A stretch of DNA of 64,000 nucleotides from Megalopta genalis. Lineage: Eukaryota > Arthropoda > Insecta > Hymenoptera > Halictidae. The stretch spans positions 62,001-126,000 of the forward strand of contig NW_027476195.1 of assembly GCF_051020955.1 (NCBI RefSeq), given 5' to 3'. Below the pieces are notes generated by a model that saw nothing but the letters and a program-made list of their open reading frames with translations, searched no databases and was not told the origin of the DNA. Each line of letters opens with the position of its first letter. Position 1 is the first letter of the stretch. A program made the position numbers and the translations under genes. Of the stretch, positions 11,131 to 25,456 are shown piece by piece.

Positions 11131-13680
11131 CTGGCGAAACAAACGAGTGAGCTTTAAATCCAAGCGTAACACATGATTTAACTTCAAATCAATGGGAAGT
11201 AGAAGATTTACCTTCAAATCCATGCGAAACAAATGGTTTAGCTTCAAATACTTGTGATATACATGATTTAGCTTCAGCTGCATGCGAAACAAACGAGTTA
11301 GCTTCAGATCCAAGCAAAACACATGATTTAGCTTCAAATCAATGCGAAATAGTAGGCTTAGCATCAAATCCATACGTCACAAATTATTTAGCTTCGTATA
11401 CTTGCGATATAACTGATATAGCTTCAAATGCAGGTGAAACGAACGAGAGATCTTCAAATCCAAGCGTAACACATGATTTAACTTCAAATCAATGGGAAGT
11501 AGAAGATTTACATTCAAATCCATGCGAAACAAATGGCTTAGCTTCAAATACTTGTGATATACATGATTTAGTTTCAGCTGCATGCGAAACAAACGAGTTA
11601 GCTTCAAATCCAAGCGAAACACATGATTTAGCTTCAAATCAATGCGAAGTAGAAGGCTTAGCATCAAATCCATGCAACACAAATTATTTAGCTTCGTATA
11701 CTTGCGATATAAGTGATATAGCTTCAAATGCAGGTGAAACAAACGAGTTAGCTTCAAATCCAAGCGAAACACATGATTTAGCTTCAAATCAATGCGAAAT
11801 AGAAGGCTTAGCATCAAATCCATGCAACACAAATTATTTAGCTTTATATATTTGCGATATAAGTGATATAGCTTCAAATGCAGGTGAAACAAACGAGTGA
11901 TCTTCAAATCCAAGCGTTACACTTGATTTAACTTCAAATCAATGGAAAGAAGAAGATTTACCTTCAAATCCATGAGAAACAAATGGTTTAGCTTCAAATA
12001 CTTGTGATATACATGATTTAGCTTCAGCTGCATGCGAAACAAACGAGTTAGCTTCAAATCCAAGCGAAACACATGATTTAGCTTCAAATCAATGCGAAAT
12101 AGAAGGCTTAGCATCAAATCCATGCGACACAAATTATTTATCTTCGTATACTTGCGATATAAGTGATATAGATTCAAATGCAGGTGAAACAAACGAGTGA
12201 TCTTCAAATCCAAGCGTAACACATGATTTAACTTCAAATCAATCGGAAGTAGAAGATTTACATTCAAACCCATGCGAAACAAATGGTTTAGCTTCAAATA
12301 CTTGTGATATACATGATTTAGTTTCAACTGCATGCGAAACTAACGAGTTAGCTTCAAATCCAAGCGAAACACATGATTTAGCTTCAAATCAATGCGAAAT
12401 AGTAGGCTTAGCATCAAATCCATGCGACACAAATTATTTAGCTTCGTATACTTGCGATATAAGTGATATAGCTTCAAATGCAGGTGAAACAAACGAGTGA
12501 TCTTCAAATCCAAGCGTAACACATGATTTAACTTCAAATCAATGCGAAGCAGAAGATTTAGGTTCAAATCCATGCGAAACAAATGGTTTAGCTTCAAATA
12601 CTTGTGATATACATGATTTGGCTTCAGCTGCATGCGAAACAAACGAGTTAGCTTCAAATCCAATCGAAACACATGATTTAGCTTCAAATCAATGCGAAGT
12701 AGAAGGCTTAGCATCAAATCCATGCAACACAAATTATTTAGCTTCGTATACTTGCGATATAAGTGATATAGCTTCAAATGCAGGTGAAACAAACGAGTTA
12801 GCTTCAAATCCAAGCGAAACACATGATTTAGCTTCAGATCAATGCGAAATAGAAGGCTTAGCATCAAATCCATGCAACACAAATTATTTAGCTTCTTATA
12901 CTTGCGATAAAAGTGATAAAGCATCAAATGCAGGCGAAACAAACGAGTGAGCTTTAAATCCAAGCGTAACACATGATTTAACTTCAAATCAAAGCGAACT
13001 AGAAGATTTACCTTCAAATCAATGCGAAACAAATGGTTTAGCTTCAAATACTTGTGATATACATGATTTAGCTTCAACAGCATGCGAAACAAACGAGTTA
13101 GCTTCAAATCCAAGCGAAACACATGGTTTAGATTCAAGTCAATGCGAAGTAGAAGGCTTAGGATCAAATCCATGCAACCCAAATCATTTAGCTTCTTATA
13201 CTTGCGATATAAGTGATAAAGCTTCAAATGCAGGTGAAACAAACGAGTGAGCATTAAATCCAAGCGTAAGACATGATTTAGCTTCAAATCAATGCGAAGT
13301 AGAAGATTTACCTTCAAATCCATGCGAAACAAATGGTTTAGCTTCAAAAACTTGTGATATACATGATATAGCTTCAACTGCATGTGAAACAAACGAGTTA
13401 GCTTCAAATCCAAGCGAAACACATGATTTAGCTTCAAATCCATGCGAAGTAGAAGGCTTAGCATCAAATCCATGCGACACATATTATTTAGCTTCGTATA
13501 CCTGCGATATAAGTGATATAGCTTCAAATGCAGGTGAAACAAACGAGTGATCTTCAAATCCAAGCGAAACACATGATTTAGCTTCAGATCAATGCGAAAT
13601 TGAAGGCTTAGCATCAAATCCATGCAACACAAATTATTTAGCTTCATATATTTGCGATATAAGTGATATAGCTTCAAATT
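11131..13680. repeat. 2.55-kb block, copy C
   Basis: Third copy, same length as copy B. Private changes include AACTGATATA at 11411 and CATTCAAACC at 12261. After 13680 the CTGGCGAAAC edge recurs once more, but the following sequence (GCTTTACATCC, then TCATGATTTAAATTC) departs from the block. Confidence 0.9.
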
Positions 13681-15440
13681 CTGGCGAAACAAACGAGTGA
13701 GCTTTACATCCAAGCGTAACTCATGATTTAAATTCAAATCAATGCGAAATAGAAGGCTTAGCATCAAATCCATGCGACACAAATTATTTAGCTTCGTATA
13801 CTTGCAATATGAGTGATATAGCTTCAAATGCAGCTGAATCAAACCAGTGATCTTCAAATCCAAACGTAACACTTGATTTAACTTCAAATCAATGGGAAGT
13901 GGAAGATTTACCTTCAAATCCATGCGAAACAAATGGTTTAGCTTCAAATACTTGTGATATACATGATTTAGTTTCAGCTGCATGCGAAACAAACGAGTTA
14001 GCTTCAAATCCAAGCGAAACACATGATTTAGCTTCAAATCAATGCGAAGTAGAAGGATTAGCATCAAATCCATGCAACAAAAATTATTTAGCTTCCTATA
14101 CATGCGATATAAGTGATAAAGCATCAAATGCAGGCGAAACAAACGAGTGAGCTTTAAATCCAAGCGTAACACATGATTTAACTTCAAATCAAAGCGAAGT
14201 AGAAGATTTACCTTCAAATCCATGCGAAAGAAATGGTTTAGCTTCAAATACTTGTGATATACATGATTTAGCTTCAACTGCATGTGAAACAAACGAGTTA
14301 GCTTCAAATCCAAGCGAAACACATGATTTAGCTTCAAATCAATGCGAAGTAGAAGGCTTAGCATCAAATCCATGCGACACAATTTATTTAGCTTCGTATA
14401 CTTGCGATATAAGTGATATAGCTTCAAATGCAGGTGAAACAAACGAGTGATCTTCAAATCCAAGCGTAACACATGATTTAACTTCAAATCAATGCGAAGT
14501 AGAAGATTTAGGTTCAAATCCATGCGAAGCAAATGGTTTAGCTTCAAATACTTGTGACATACATGATTTGGCTTCAGCTGCATGCGAAACAAACGAGTTA
14601 GCTTCAAATCCAAGCGAAACACATGATTTAGCTTCAAATCAATGCGAAGTAGAAGGCTTAGCATCAAATCCATGCAACACAAATTATTAAGCTTCTTATA
14701 CTTGCGATATAAGTGATAAAGCTTCAAATTCAGGCGAAACAAACGAGTGAGCTTTAAATCCAAGCGTAACACATGATTTAAATTCTAATCAAAGCGAACT
14801 AGAAGATTTACCTTCAAATCAATGCGAAACAAATGGTTTAGCTTCAAATACTTGTGATATACATGATTTAGCTTCAACAGCATGCGAAACAAACGAGTTA
14901 GCTTCAAATCCAAGCGAAACACATGGTTTAGATTCAAGTCAATGCGAAGTAGAAGGCTTAGCATCAAATCCATGCAACCCAATTCATTTAGCTTCTTATA
15001 CTTGCGATATAAGTGATAAAGCTTCAAATGCAGGTGAAACAAACGAGTGAGCATTAAATCCAAGCGTAAGACATGATTTAACATCAAATCAATGCGAAGT
15101 AGAAGATTTAGGATCAAATCCATGCGAAACAAATGGTTTAGCTTCAAATACTTGTGATATACATGATTTAGTTTCAACTGCATGCGAAACAAACGAGTTA
15201 TCTTCAAATCCATGCGAAACACATGATTTAGCTTCAAATCAATGCGAAATAGAAGGCTTAGCATCAAATCCATACGACACAAATTATTTAGCTTCGTATA
15301 CTTGCGATATAAGTGATATAGCTTCAAATGCAGACGAAACAAACGAGTGATCTTCAAATCCAAGCGTAACACTTGTTTTAACTTCAAATCCCTGCGAAAG
15401 AAATGGTTCAGCTTCAAATACTTGTGATATACATGAATTT
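13681..15440. repeat. Decamer HORs with one half-HOR, right of the triplication
   Basis: At 13731-13880 there is a 150-bp half-HOR that runs from a u1/u6 hybrid straight through u7-u10. Ordinary decamers follow. The stretch 14781-15200 shares variants with the 2.55-kb block (CATGGTTTAGATTCAAGTC also at about 8025, 10575, 13125). The stretch near 15350-15420 (CTTGTTTTAACTTC, CTGCGAAAGAAATGG) matches 29420-29460 and 37905-37945, so pieces of several blocks are joined here. Confidence 0.83.
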
Positions 15441-16590
15441 GTTCAGCTGCATGCGAAACAAACGATTTAGCTTCACACCCAAGGGAAACACATGATTTAA
15501 CTTCAAATCAATGCGAAGTAGAAGGCTTACCATCAAATCCATGCAACACAAATTATTTAGCTTCTTATACTTGCGACATAAGTGATATAGCTTCAAATGC
15601 AGGCGAAACACACGAGTGATCTTCAAATCCAAGCGTAACACATGATTTAACTTCAAATCAATGCGAAGTAGGAGATTTATCTTCTAATCCATGCGAAACA
15701 AATGGTTTAGCTTCAAATACTTGTGATACACATGATTTAGCTTCGGCTGCATGCGAAACAAACGAGTTAGCTTCAAATCCAAGCGAAACACATGATTTAA
15801 CTTCAAATCAATGCGAAGTAGAAGGCTTAGCATCAAATCCATGCAACACAAATTATTTAGCTTCTTATACTTGCGACATAAGTGATATTGCTTCAAATGC
15901 AGGCGAAACACACGAGTGATCTTCAAATCCAAGCGTAACACATGATTTAACTTCAAATCAATGCGAAGTAGGAGATTTATCTTCTAAACCATGCGAAACA
16001 AATGGTTTAGCTTCAAATACTTGTGATACACATGATTTAGCTTCGGCTGCATGCGAAACAAACGAGTTAGCTTCAAATCCAAGCGAAACACATGATTTTG
16101 CTTCAAATCAATGCGAAATAGAAGGCTTAGCATCAAATCCATGCAACACAAATTATTTAGCTTGGTATACTTGCGATATAAGTGATATAGCTTCAAATGC
16201 AGACGAAACAAACGAGTGATCTTCAAATCCAAGCGTAACACGTGATTTAACTTCAAATCCATGCGAAACAAATGGTTCAGCTTCAAATACTTGTGATATA
16301 CATGAATTTGTTCAGCTGCATGCGAAACAAACGATTTAGCTTCACACCCAAGGGAAACACATGATTTAACTTCAAATCAATGCGAAGTAGAAGGCTTACC
16401 ATCAAATCCAAGCAACACAAATTATTTAGCTTCTTATACTTGCTTTATAACTGATACAGATTCAAATGCAGGCGAAACACACGAGTGATCTTCAAATCCA
16501 AGCGTAACACATGATTTAACTTCAAATCAATGCGAAGTAGAAAATTTACCTTCAAATCCATGCGAAACAAATGGTTTAGCTTCAAATACT
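15441..16590. repeat. Compound nonamer/decamer HORs bearing the GAATTTGTTCAG deletion
   Basis: The 1-bp deletion at the u3/u4 boundary (GAATTTG followed directly by TTCAG) occurs at 15441 and 16310, 869 bp apart. Each is followed by the AACGATTTA and CACACCCAAGGGAAAC variants. Units with TTATCTTCTAATCC or TCTTCTAAACC also appear here; in the otherwise open minus-strand frame CTAATC gives TAG. Confidence 0.85.
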
Positions 16591-18060
16591 TGTGATATAC
16601 ATGATTTAGCTTCAGCTGCATGCGAAACAAACGACTTAGCTTCAAATCCAAGCGAAACACATGATTTAGCTTCATATCAATGCGAAGTAGAAGGCTTAGC
16701 ATCAAATCCATGCAACAGAAATTATTTAGCTTCTTATACTTGCGATATAAGTGATAAAGCATCAAATGCAGGCGAAACAAACGAGTGAGCTTTAAATCCG
16801 AGCGTAACACTTGATTTAACTTCAAATCAATGGGAAGTAGATGATTTACCTTCAAATCCATGCGAAACAAATGGTTTAGCTTCAAATACTTGTGATATAC
16901 ATGATTTAGCTTCAGCTGCATGCGAAACAAACGAGTTAGCTTCAAATCCAAGCAAAACACATGATTTAGCTTCAAATCAATGCGAAATAGTAGGCTTAGC
17001 ATCAAATCCATGCGACACAAATTATTTAGCTTCGTATACTTGCGATATAAGTGATATATCTTCAAATGCAGGTGAAACGAACGAGAGATCTTCAAATCCA
17101 AGCGTAACACATGATTTAACTTCAAATCAATGGGAAGTAGAAGATTTACATTCAAATCCATGCGAAACAAATGGTTTAGCTTCAAATACTTGTGATATAC
17201 ATGATTTAGTTTCAGCTGCATGCGAAACAAACGAGTTAGCTTCAAATCCAAGCGAAACACATGATTTAGCTTCAAATCAATGCGAAGTAGAAGGCTTAAC
17301 ATCAAATCCATGCAACACAAATTATTTAGCTTCGTATACTTGCGATATAAGTGATATAGCTTCAAATGCAGGTGAAACAAACGAGTGATCTTCAAATCCA
17401 AGCGTAACACTTGATTTAACTTCAAATCAATGGAAAGAAGAAGATTTACCTTCAAATCCATGCGAAACAAATGGTTTAGCTTCAAATACTTGTGATATAC
17501 ATGATTTAGCTTCAGCTGCATGCGAAACAAACGATTTAGCTTCACACCCAAGGGAAACACATGATTTAACTTCAAATCAATGCGAAGTAGAAGGCTTACC
17601 ATCAAATCCATGCAACACAAATTATTTAGCTTCTTATACTTGCGACATAAGTGATATAGCTTCAAATGCAGGCGAAACACACGAGTGATCTTCAAATCCA
17701 AGCGTAACACATGATTTAACTTCAAATCAATGCGAAGTAGGAGACTTATCTTCTAATCCATGCGAAACAAATGGTTTAGCTTCAAATACTTGTGATACAC
17801 ATGATTTAGCTTCGGCTGCATGCGAAACAAACGAGTTAGCTTCAAATCCAAGCGAAACACATGATTTTGCTTCAAATCAATGCGAAATAGAAGGCTTAGC
17901 ATCAAATCCATGCAACACAAATTATTTAGCTTGGTATACTTGCGATATAAGTGATATAGCTTCAAATGCAGACGAAACAAACGAGTGATCTTCAAATCCA
18001 AGCGTAACACGTGATTTAACTTCAAATCCATGCGAAACAAATGGTTCAGCTTCAAATACT
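16591..18060. repeat. 1470-bp tandem duplication, copy 1
   Basis: 49 monomers that align with 18061-19530 at +1470. Shared rare variants: GCAACAGAAATT at 16712/18182, GTAGATGATTTACC at about 16836/18306, GAACGAGAGATC at about 17079/18549 and CTTGGTATAC at about 17930/19400. A difference is TTCATATCAA at 16671 against TTCAAATCAA at 18141. Confidence 0.88.
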
Positions 18061-19530
18061 TGTGATATACATGATTTAGCTTCAGCTGCATGCGAAACAA
18101 ACGACTTAGCTTCAAATCCAAGCGAAACACATGATTTAGCTTCAAATCAATGCGAAGTAGAAGGCTTAGCATCAAATCCATGCAACAGAAATTATTTAGC
18201 TTCTTATACTTGCGATATAAGTGATAAAGCATCAAATGCAGGCGAAACAAACGAGTGAGCTTTAAATCCGAGCGTAACACTTGATTTAACTTCAAATCAA
18301 TGGGAAGTAGATGATTTACCTTCAAATCCATGCGAAACAAATGGTTTAGCTTCAAATACTTGTGATATACATGATTTAGCTTCAGCTGCATGCGAAACAA
18401 ACGAGTTAGCTTCAAATCCAAGCAAAACACATGATTTAGCTTCAAATCAATGCGAAATAGTAGGCTTAGCATCAAATCCATGCGACACAAATTATTTAGC
18501 TTCGTATACTTGCGATATAAGTGATATATCTTCAAATGCAGGTGAAACGAACGAGAGATCTTCAAATCCAAGCGTAACACATGATTTAACTATAAATCAA
18601 TGGGAAGTAGAAGATTTACATTCAAATCCATGCGAAACAAATGGTTTAGCTTCAAATACTTGTGATATACATGATTTAGTTTCAGCTGCATGCGAAACAA
18701 ACGAGTTAGCTTCAAATCCAAGCGAAACACATGATTTAGCTTCAAATCAATGCGAAATAGAAGGCTTAGCATCAAATCCATGCAACACAAATTATTTAGC
18801 TTCATATATTTGCGATATAAGTGATATAGCTTCAAATGCAGGTGAAACAAACGAGTGATCTTCAAATCCAAGCGTAACACTTGATTTAACTTCAAATCAA
18901 TGGAAAGAAGAAGATTTACCTTCAAATCCATGCGAAACAAATGGTTTAGCTTCAAATACTTGTGATATACATGATTTAGCTTCAGCTGCATGCGAAACAA
19001 ACGATTTAGCTTCACACCCAAGGGAAACACATGATTTAACTTCAAATCAATGCGAAGTAGAAGGCTTACCATCAAATCCATGCAACACAAATTATTTAGC
19101 TTCTTATACTTGCGACATAAGTGATATAGCTTCAAATGCAGGCGAAACACACGAGTGATCTTCAAATCCAAGCGTAACACATGATTTAACTTCAAATCAA
19201 TGCGAAGTAGGAGATTTATCTTCTAATCCATGCGAAACAAATGGTTTAGCTTCAAATACTTGTGATACACATGATTTAGCTTCGGCTGCATGCGAAACAA
19301 ACGAGTTAGCTTCAAATCCAAGCGAAACACATGATTTTGCTTCAAATCAATGCGAAATAGAAGGCTTAGCATCAAATCCATGCAACACAAATTATTTAGC
19401 TTGGTATACTTGCGATATAAGTGATATAGCTTCAAATGCAGACGAAACAAACGAGTGATCTTCAAATCCAAGCGTAACACGTGATTTAACTTCAAATCCA
19501 TGCGAAACAAATGGTTCAGCTTCAAATACT
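18061..19530. repeat. 1470-bp tandem duplication, copy 2
   Basis: Second copy of the 49-monomer block. It stays in register with copy 1 until about 19530. There this copy continues into CATGAATTTGTTCAG (the 1-bp deletion type), while copy 1 runs into the ordinary CATGATTTAGCTTCAG. Confidence 0.88.
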
Positions 19531-22500
19531 TGTGATATACATGAATTTGTTCAGCTGCATGCGAAACAAACGATTTAGCTTCACACCCAAGGGAAACACA
19601 TGATTTAACTTCAAATCAATGCGAAGTAGAAGGCTTACCATCAAATCCATGCAACACAAATTATTTAGCTTCTTATACTTGCGACATAAGTGATATAGCT
19701 TCAAATGCAGGCGAAACACACGAGTGATCTTCAAATCCAAGCGTAACACATGATTTAACTTCAAATCAATGCGAAGTAGGAGATTTATCTTCTAAACCAT
19801 GCGAAACAAATGGTTTAGCTTCAAATACTTGTGATACACATGATTTAGCTTCGGCTGCATGCGAAACAAACGAGTTAGCTTCAAATCCAAGCGAAACACA
19901 TGATTTTGCTTCAAATCAATGCGAAATAGAAGGCTTAGCATCAAATCCATGCAACACAAATTATTTAGCTTGGTATACTTGCGATATAAGTGATATAGCT
20001 TCAAATGCAGACGAAACAAACGAGTGATCTTCAAATCCAAGCGTAACACGTGATTTAACTTCAAATCCATGCGAAACAAATGGTTCAGCTTCAAATACTT
20101 GTGATATACATGAATTTGTTCAGCTGCATGCGAAACAAACGATTTAGCTTCACACCCAAGGGAAACACATGAGTTAGCTTCAAATAAATGCGAAATAGAA
20201 GGCTTAGCATCAAATCCATGCGACACAAATTATTTAGCTTCGTATACTTGCAATATAAGTGATATAGCTTCAAATGCAGGTGAAACAAACGAGTGATCTT
20301 CAAATCCAAACGTAACACTTGATTTAACTTCAAATCAATGGGAAGTAGAAGATTTACCTTTAAATCCATGCGAAACAAATGGTTTAGCTTCAAATACTTG
20401 TGATATACATGATTTAGTTTCAGCTGCATGCGAAACAAACGAGTTAGCTTCAAATCCAAGCGAAACACATGATTTAGCTTCAAATCAATGCGAAGTAGAA
20501 GGCTTAGCATCAAACCCATGCAACACAAATTATTTAGCTTCTTATACTTGCGATATAAGTGATAAAGCATCAAATGCAGGCGAAACAAACGAGTGAGCTT
20601 TAAATCCAAGCGTAACACATGATTTAACTTCAAATCAAAGCGAACTAGAAGATTTACCTTCAAATCAATGCGAAACAAATGGTTTAGCTTCAAATACTTG
20701 TGATATACATGATTTAGCTTCAACAGCATGCGAAACAAACGAGTTAGCTTCAAATCCAAGCGAAACACATGATTTAGTTTCAAGTCAATGCGAAGTAGAA
20801 GGCTTAGCATCAAATCCATGCAACACAAATCATTTAGCTTCTTATACTTGCGATATAAGTGATAAAGCTTCAAATGCAGGTGAAACAAACGAGTGAGCAT
20901 TAAATCCAAGCGTAACACATGATTTAACATCAAATCAATGCGAAGTAGAAGATTTAGGTTCAAATCCATGCGAAACAAATGGTTTAGCTTCAAATACTTG
21001 TGATATACATGATTTAGTTTCAACTGCATGCGAAACAAACGAGTTAGCTTCAAATCCAAGCGAAACACATGATTTAGCTTCAAATCAATGCGAAATAGAA
21101 GGCTTAGCATCAAATCCATGCGACACAAATTATTTAGCTTCGTATACTTGCAATATAAGCGATATAGCTTCAAATGCAGGTGAAACAAACCAGTGATCTT
21201 CAAATCCAAACGTAACACTTGATTTAACTTCGAATCAATGGGAAGTAGAAGATTTACCTTTAAATCCTTGCGAAACAAATGGTTTAGCTTCAAATACTTG
21301 TGATATACATGATTTAGTTTCAGCTGCATGCGAAACAAACGAGTTAGCTTCAAATCCAAGCGAAACACTTGATTTAGCTTCAAATCAATGCGAAGTAGAA
21401 GGCTTAGCATCAAATCCATGCAACACAAATCATTTAGCTTCTTATACTTGCGATATAAGTGATAAAGCTTCAAATGCAGGTGAAACAAACGAGTAAGCTT
21501 TAGATCCAAGCGTAACACATGATTTAACTTCAAATCAAAGCGAACTAGAAGATTTACCTTCAAACCAATGCGAAACAAATGGTTTAGCTTCAAATACTTG
21601 TGATATACATGATTTAGCTTCAACAGCATGCGAAACAAACGAGTTAGCTTCAAATCCAAGCGAAACACATGATTTAGTTTCAAGTCAATGCGAAGTAGAA
21701 GGCTTAGCATCAAATCCATGCAACACAAATCATTTAGCTTCTTATACTTGCGATATAAGTGATAAAGCTTCAAATGCAGGTGAAACAAACGAGTGAGCAT
21801 TAAATCCAAGCGTAACACATGATTTAACATCAAATCAATGCGAAGTAGAAGATTTACCTTCAAATCCATGCGAAACAAATGGTTTAGTTTCAAATACTTG
21901 TGATATACATGATTTAGCTTCAACTGCATGCGAAACAAACGAGTGAGCTTAAAATCCAAGCGTAACACATGATTTAGCTTCAAATCAATGCGAAGTAGAA
22001 GGCTTAGCATTAAATCCATGCAACACAAATTATATAGCTTCTTATACTTGCGATGTAAGTGATAAAGCTTCAAATGCAGGCGAAACAAACGAGTGAGCTT
22101 TAAATCGAAGCATAACACATGATTTAGCTTCAAATCAATGCGAAGTAGAAGATTTACCTTCAAATCCATTCGAAACAAATGGTTTAGCTTCAGATACTTG
22201 TGATAAACATGATTGAGCTTCAACTGCATGCGAAACAAACGAGTTAGCTTCAAATCCAAGCGAAACACATGATTCAGCTTCAAATCAATGCGAAGTAGAA
22301 GGCTTAGCATCAAATCCATGCAACACAAATTATTTAGCTTCTTATACTTGCGATATAAGTGATAAAGCTTCAAATGCAGGCGAAACACACGAGTGATCTT
22401 CAAATCCAAGCGTAACACATGATTTAACTTCAAATCAATGCGAAGTAGAAGATTTACCTTCAAATCCATGCGAAACAAATGGTGTAGCTTCAAATACTTG

Positions 22501-23799
22501 TGATATACATGATTTAGCTTCAGCTGCATGCGAAACAAACGAGATAGCTTCAAATCCAAGCGATACACATGATTTAGCTTCAAATCAATGCGAAGTAGAA
22601 GGCTTAGCATCAAATCCATGCAACACAAAGTATTTAGCTTCTCATACTTGCGATATAAGTGATATAGCTTCAAATGCAGGCGAAACACACGAGTGATCTT
22701 CAAATCCAAGCGTAACACATGATTTAACTTCAAATCAATGCGAAGTAGGAGATTTATCTTCAAATCCATGCGAAACAAATGATTTAGCTTCAAATACTAG
22801 TGATATACATGATTTAGCTTCAGCTGCATGCGAAACAAACGAGTTATCTTCAAATCCAAGCGAAACACATGATTTAGCTTCAAATCAATGCGAAGTAGAA
22901 GGCTTAGCATCAAATCCATGCAACACAAATTATTTAGCTTCTTATACTTGCGATATAAGTGATGAAGCTTCAAATGCAGGCGAAACAAACGAGTGAGCTT
23001 TAAATCCAAGCGTAACTCATGATTTAACTTCAAATCAATGGGAAGTAGGAGATTTATCTTCTAATCCATGCGAAACAAATGATTTAGCTTCAGATACTTG
23101 TGATATACATGATTTAGCTTCAGCTGCATGCGAAACAAACGAGTGAGCTTAAAATCCAAGCGTAACACATGATTTAAATTCAAATCAATACGAAGTAGAA
23201 GATTTACCTTCAAATCCATGCGAAACAAATGGTTTAGCTTCAAATACATGTGATATACATGATTTAGCTTCAGCTGCATGCGAAGCAAACGAGTTAGCTT
23301 CAAATCCAAGCAAAACACATGATTTAGATTCAAATCAATGCGAAATAGAAGGCTTCGCATCAAATCCATGCGACACAAATTATTTAGCTTCGTATACTTG
23401 CAATATAAGTGATATAGCTTCAAATGCAGGTGAAACAAACGAGTGATCTTCAAATCCAAACGTAACACTTGATTTAACTTCAAATCAATGGGAAGTAGAA
23501 GATTTACCTTTAAATCCATGCGAAACAAATGGTTTAGCTTCAAATACTTGTGATATACATGATTTAGTTTCAGCTGCATGCGAAACAAACGAGTTAGCTT
23601 CAAATCCAAGCGAAACACATGATTTAGCTTCAAATCAATGCGAAGTAGAAGGCTTAGCATCAAATCCATGCAACACAAATTATTTAGCTTCTTATACTTG
23701 CGATATAAGTGATAAAGCATCAAATGCAGGCGAAACAAACGAGTGAGCTTTAAATCCAAGCGTAACATATGATTTAACTTCAAATCAAAGCGAACTAGA
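19531..23799. repeat. 569-bp compound repeat followed by regular decamer HORs
   Basis: The deletion-type u3/u4 junction recurs at 19549 and 20118, exactly 569 bp apart (a decamer plus a nonamer minus one base). From about 20150 the array returns to decamers. A CTAGTGATATAC variant of u3 at 22797 puts a stop in the minus-strand open frame; the same variant is at 30908, 32047 and 33367. The stretch from about 22560 reappears near 33130 (offset 10570). Confidence 0.85.
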
Positions 23800-25456
23800 A
23801 GATTTACCTTCAAATCAATGCGAAACAAATGGTTTAGCTTCAAATACTTGTGATATACATGATGTAGCTTCAACAGCATGCGAAACAAACGAGTTAGCTT
23901 CAAATCCAAGCGAAACACATGATTTAGTTTCAAATCAATGCGAAGTAGAAGGCTTACCATCAAATCCATGCAACAAAAATTATTTAGCTTCTTATACTTG
24001 CGATATAAGTGATATAGCTTCAAATGCAGGCGAAACACACGAGTGATCTTCAAATCCAAGCGTAACACATGATTTAACTTCAAATCAATGCGAAGTAGGA
24101 GATTTATCTTCTAATCCATGCGAAACAAATGATTTAGCTTCAGATACTTGTGATATACATGATTTAGCTTCAACTGCATGCGAAACAAACGAGTTAGCTT
24201 CAAATCCAAGCGAAACACATGATTTAACTTCAAATCAATGGGAAGTAGAAGATTTACCTTCAAATCCATGCGAAACAAATGGTTTAGCTTCAAATACTTG
24301 TGATATACATGATTTAGCTTCAGCTGCATGCGAAACAAACGAGTTAGCTTCAAATCCATGCGAAACACATGATTTAGCTTCAAATCAATGCGAAGTAGAA
24401 GGCTTAGCATCAAATCCATGCAACACAAATTATTTAGCTTCTTATACTTGCGATATAAGTGATAATGCTTCAAATGCAGGCGAAACAAACGAGTGAGCTT
24501 TAAATCCAAGCGTAACTCATGATTTAACTTCAAATCAATGCGAAGTAGAAGATTTACCTTCAAATCCATGCGAAACAAATGGTTTAGTTTCAAATACTTG
24601 TGATATACATGATTTAGCTTCAACTGCATGCGAAACAAACGAGTGAGCTTAAAATCCAAGCGTAACACATGATTTAGCTTCAAATCAATGCGAAGTAGAA
24701 GGCTTAGCATCAAATCCATGCAACACAAATTATATAGCTTCTTATACTTGCGATATAAGTGATAAAGCTTCAAATGCAGGCGAAACAAACGAGTGAGCTT
24801 TAAATCGAAGCATAACACATGATTTAGCTTCAAATCAATGCGAAGTAGAAGATTTACCTTCAAATCCATTCGAAACAAATGGTTTAGCTTCAGATACTTG
24901 TGATAAACATGATTGAGCTTCAACTGCATGCGAAACAAACGAGTTAGCTTCAAATCCAAGCGAAACACATGATTCAGCTTCAAATCAATGCGAAGTAGAA
25001 GGCTTATCATCAAATCCATGCAACACAAATTATTTAGCTTCATATATTTGCGATATAAGTGATATAGCTTCAAATGCAGGTGAAACAAACGAGTGATCTT
25101 CAAATCCAAGCGTAACACTTGATTTAACTTCAAATCAATGGGAAGTAGAAGATTTACCTTTAAATCCATGCGAAACAAATGGTTTAGCTTCAAATAATTG
25201 TGATATACATGATTTAGCTTCAGCTGCATGCAAAACAAACGAGTTAGCTTCAAATCCAAGCGAAACTTCAAACACATGATTTAGCTTCAAATAAATGCGA
25301 AATAGAAGGCTTAGCATCAAATCCATGCGACACAAATTATTTAGCTTCGTATACTTGCAATATAAGTGATATAGCTTCAAATGCAGGTGAAACAAACCAG
25401 TGATCTTCAAATCCAAACGTAACACTTGATTTAACTTCAAATCAATGGGAAGTAGA
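23800..25456. repeat. 1657-bp tandem duplication, copy 1, with 7-bp insertion
   Basis: 55 monomers plus seven bases. Near 25266 a u5 unit reads GCGAAACTTCAAACACATG instead of GCGAAACACATG. The block aligns with 25457-27113 at +1657 with no difference noticed, including rare variants (CATGATGTAGC at about 23859/25516, CAAATAATTG at 25191/26848). Confidence 0.9.
25255..25285. other. 7-bp insertion in a u5 monomer
   Basis: GCGAAACTTCAAACACATG replaces GCGAAACACATG. The extra seven bases resemble the CTTCAAA found at the start of every monomer, which suggests an out-of-register join between two monomers. The same insertion is at about 26923 as part of the 1657-bp duplication, so it is unlikely to be a random read error. 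Confidence 0.85.
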
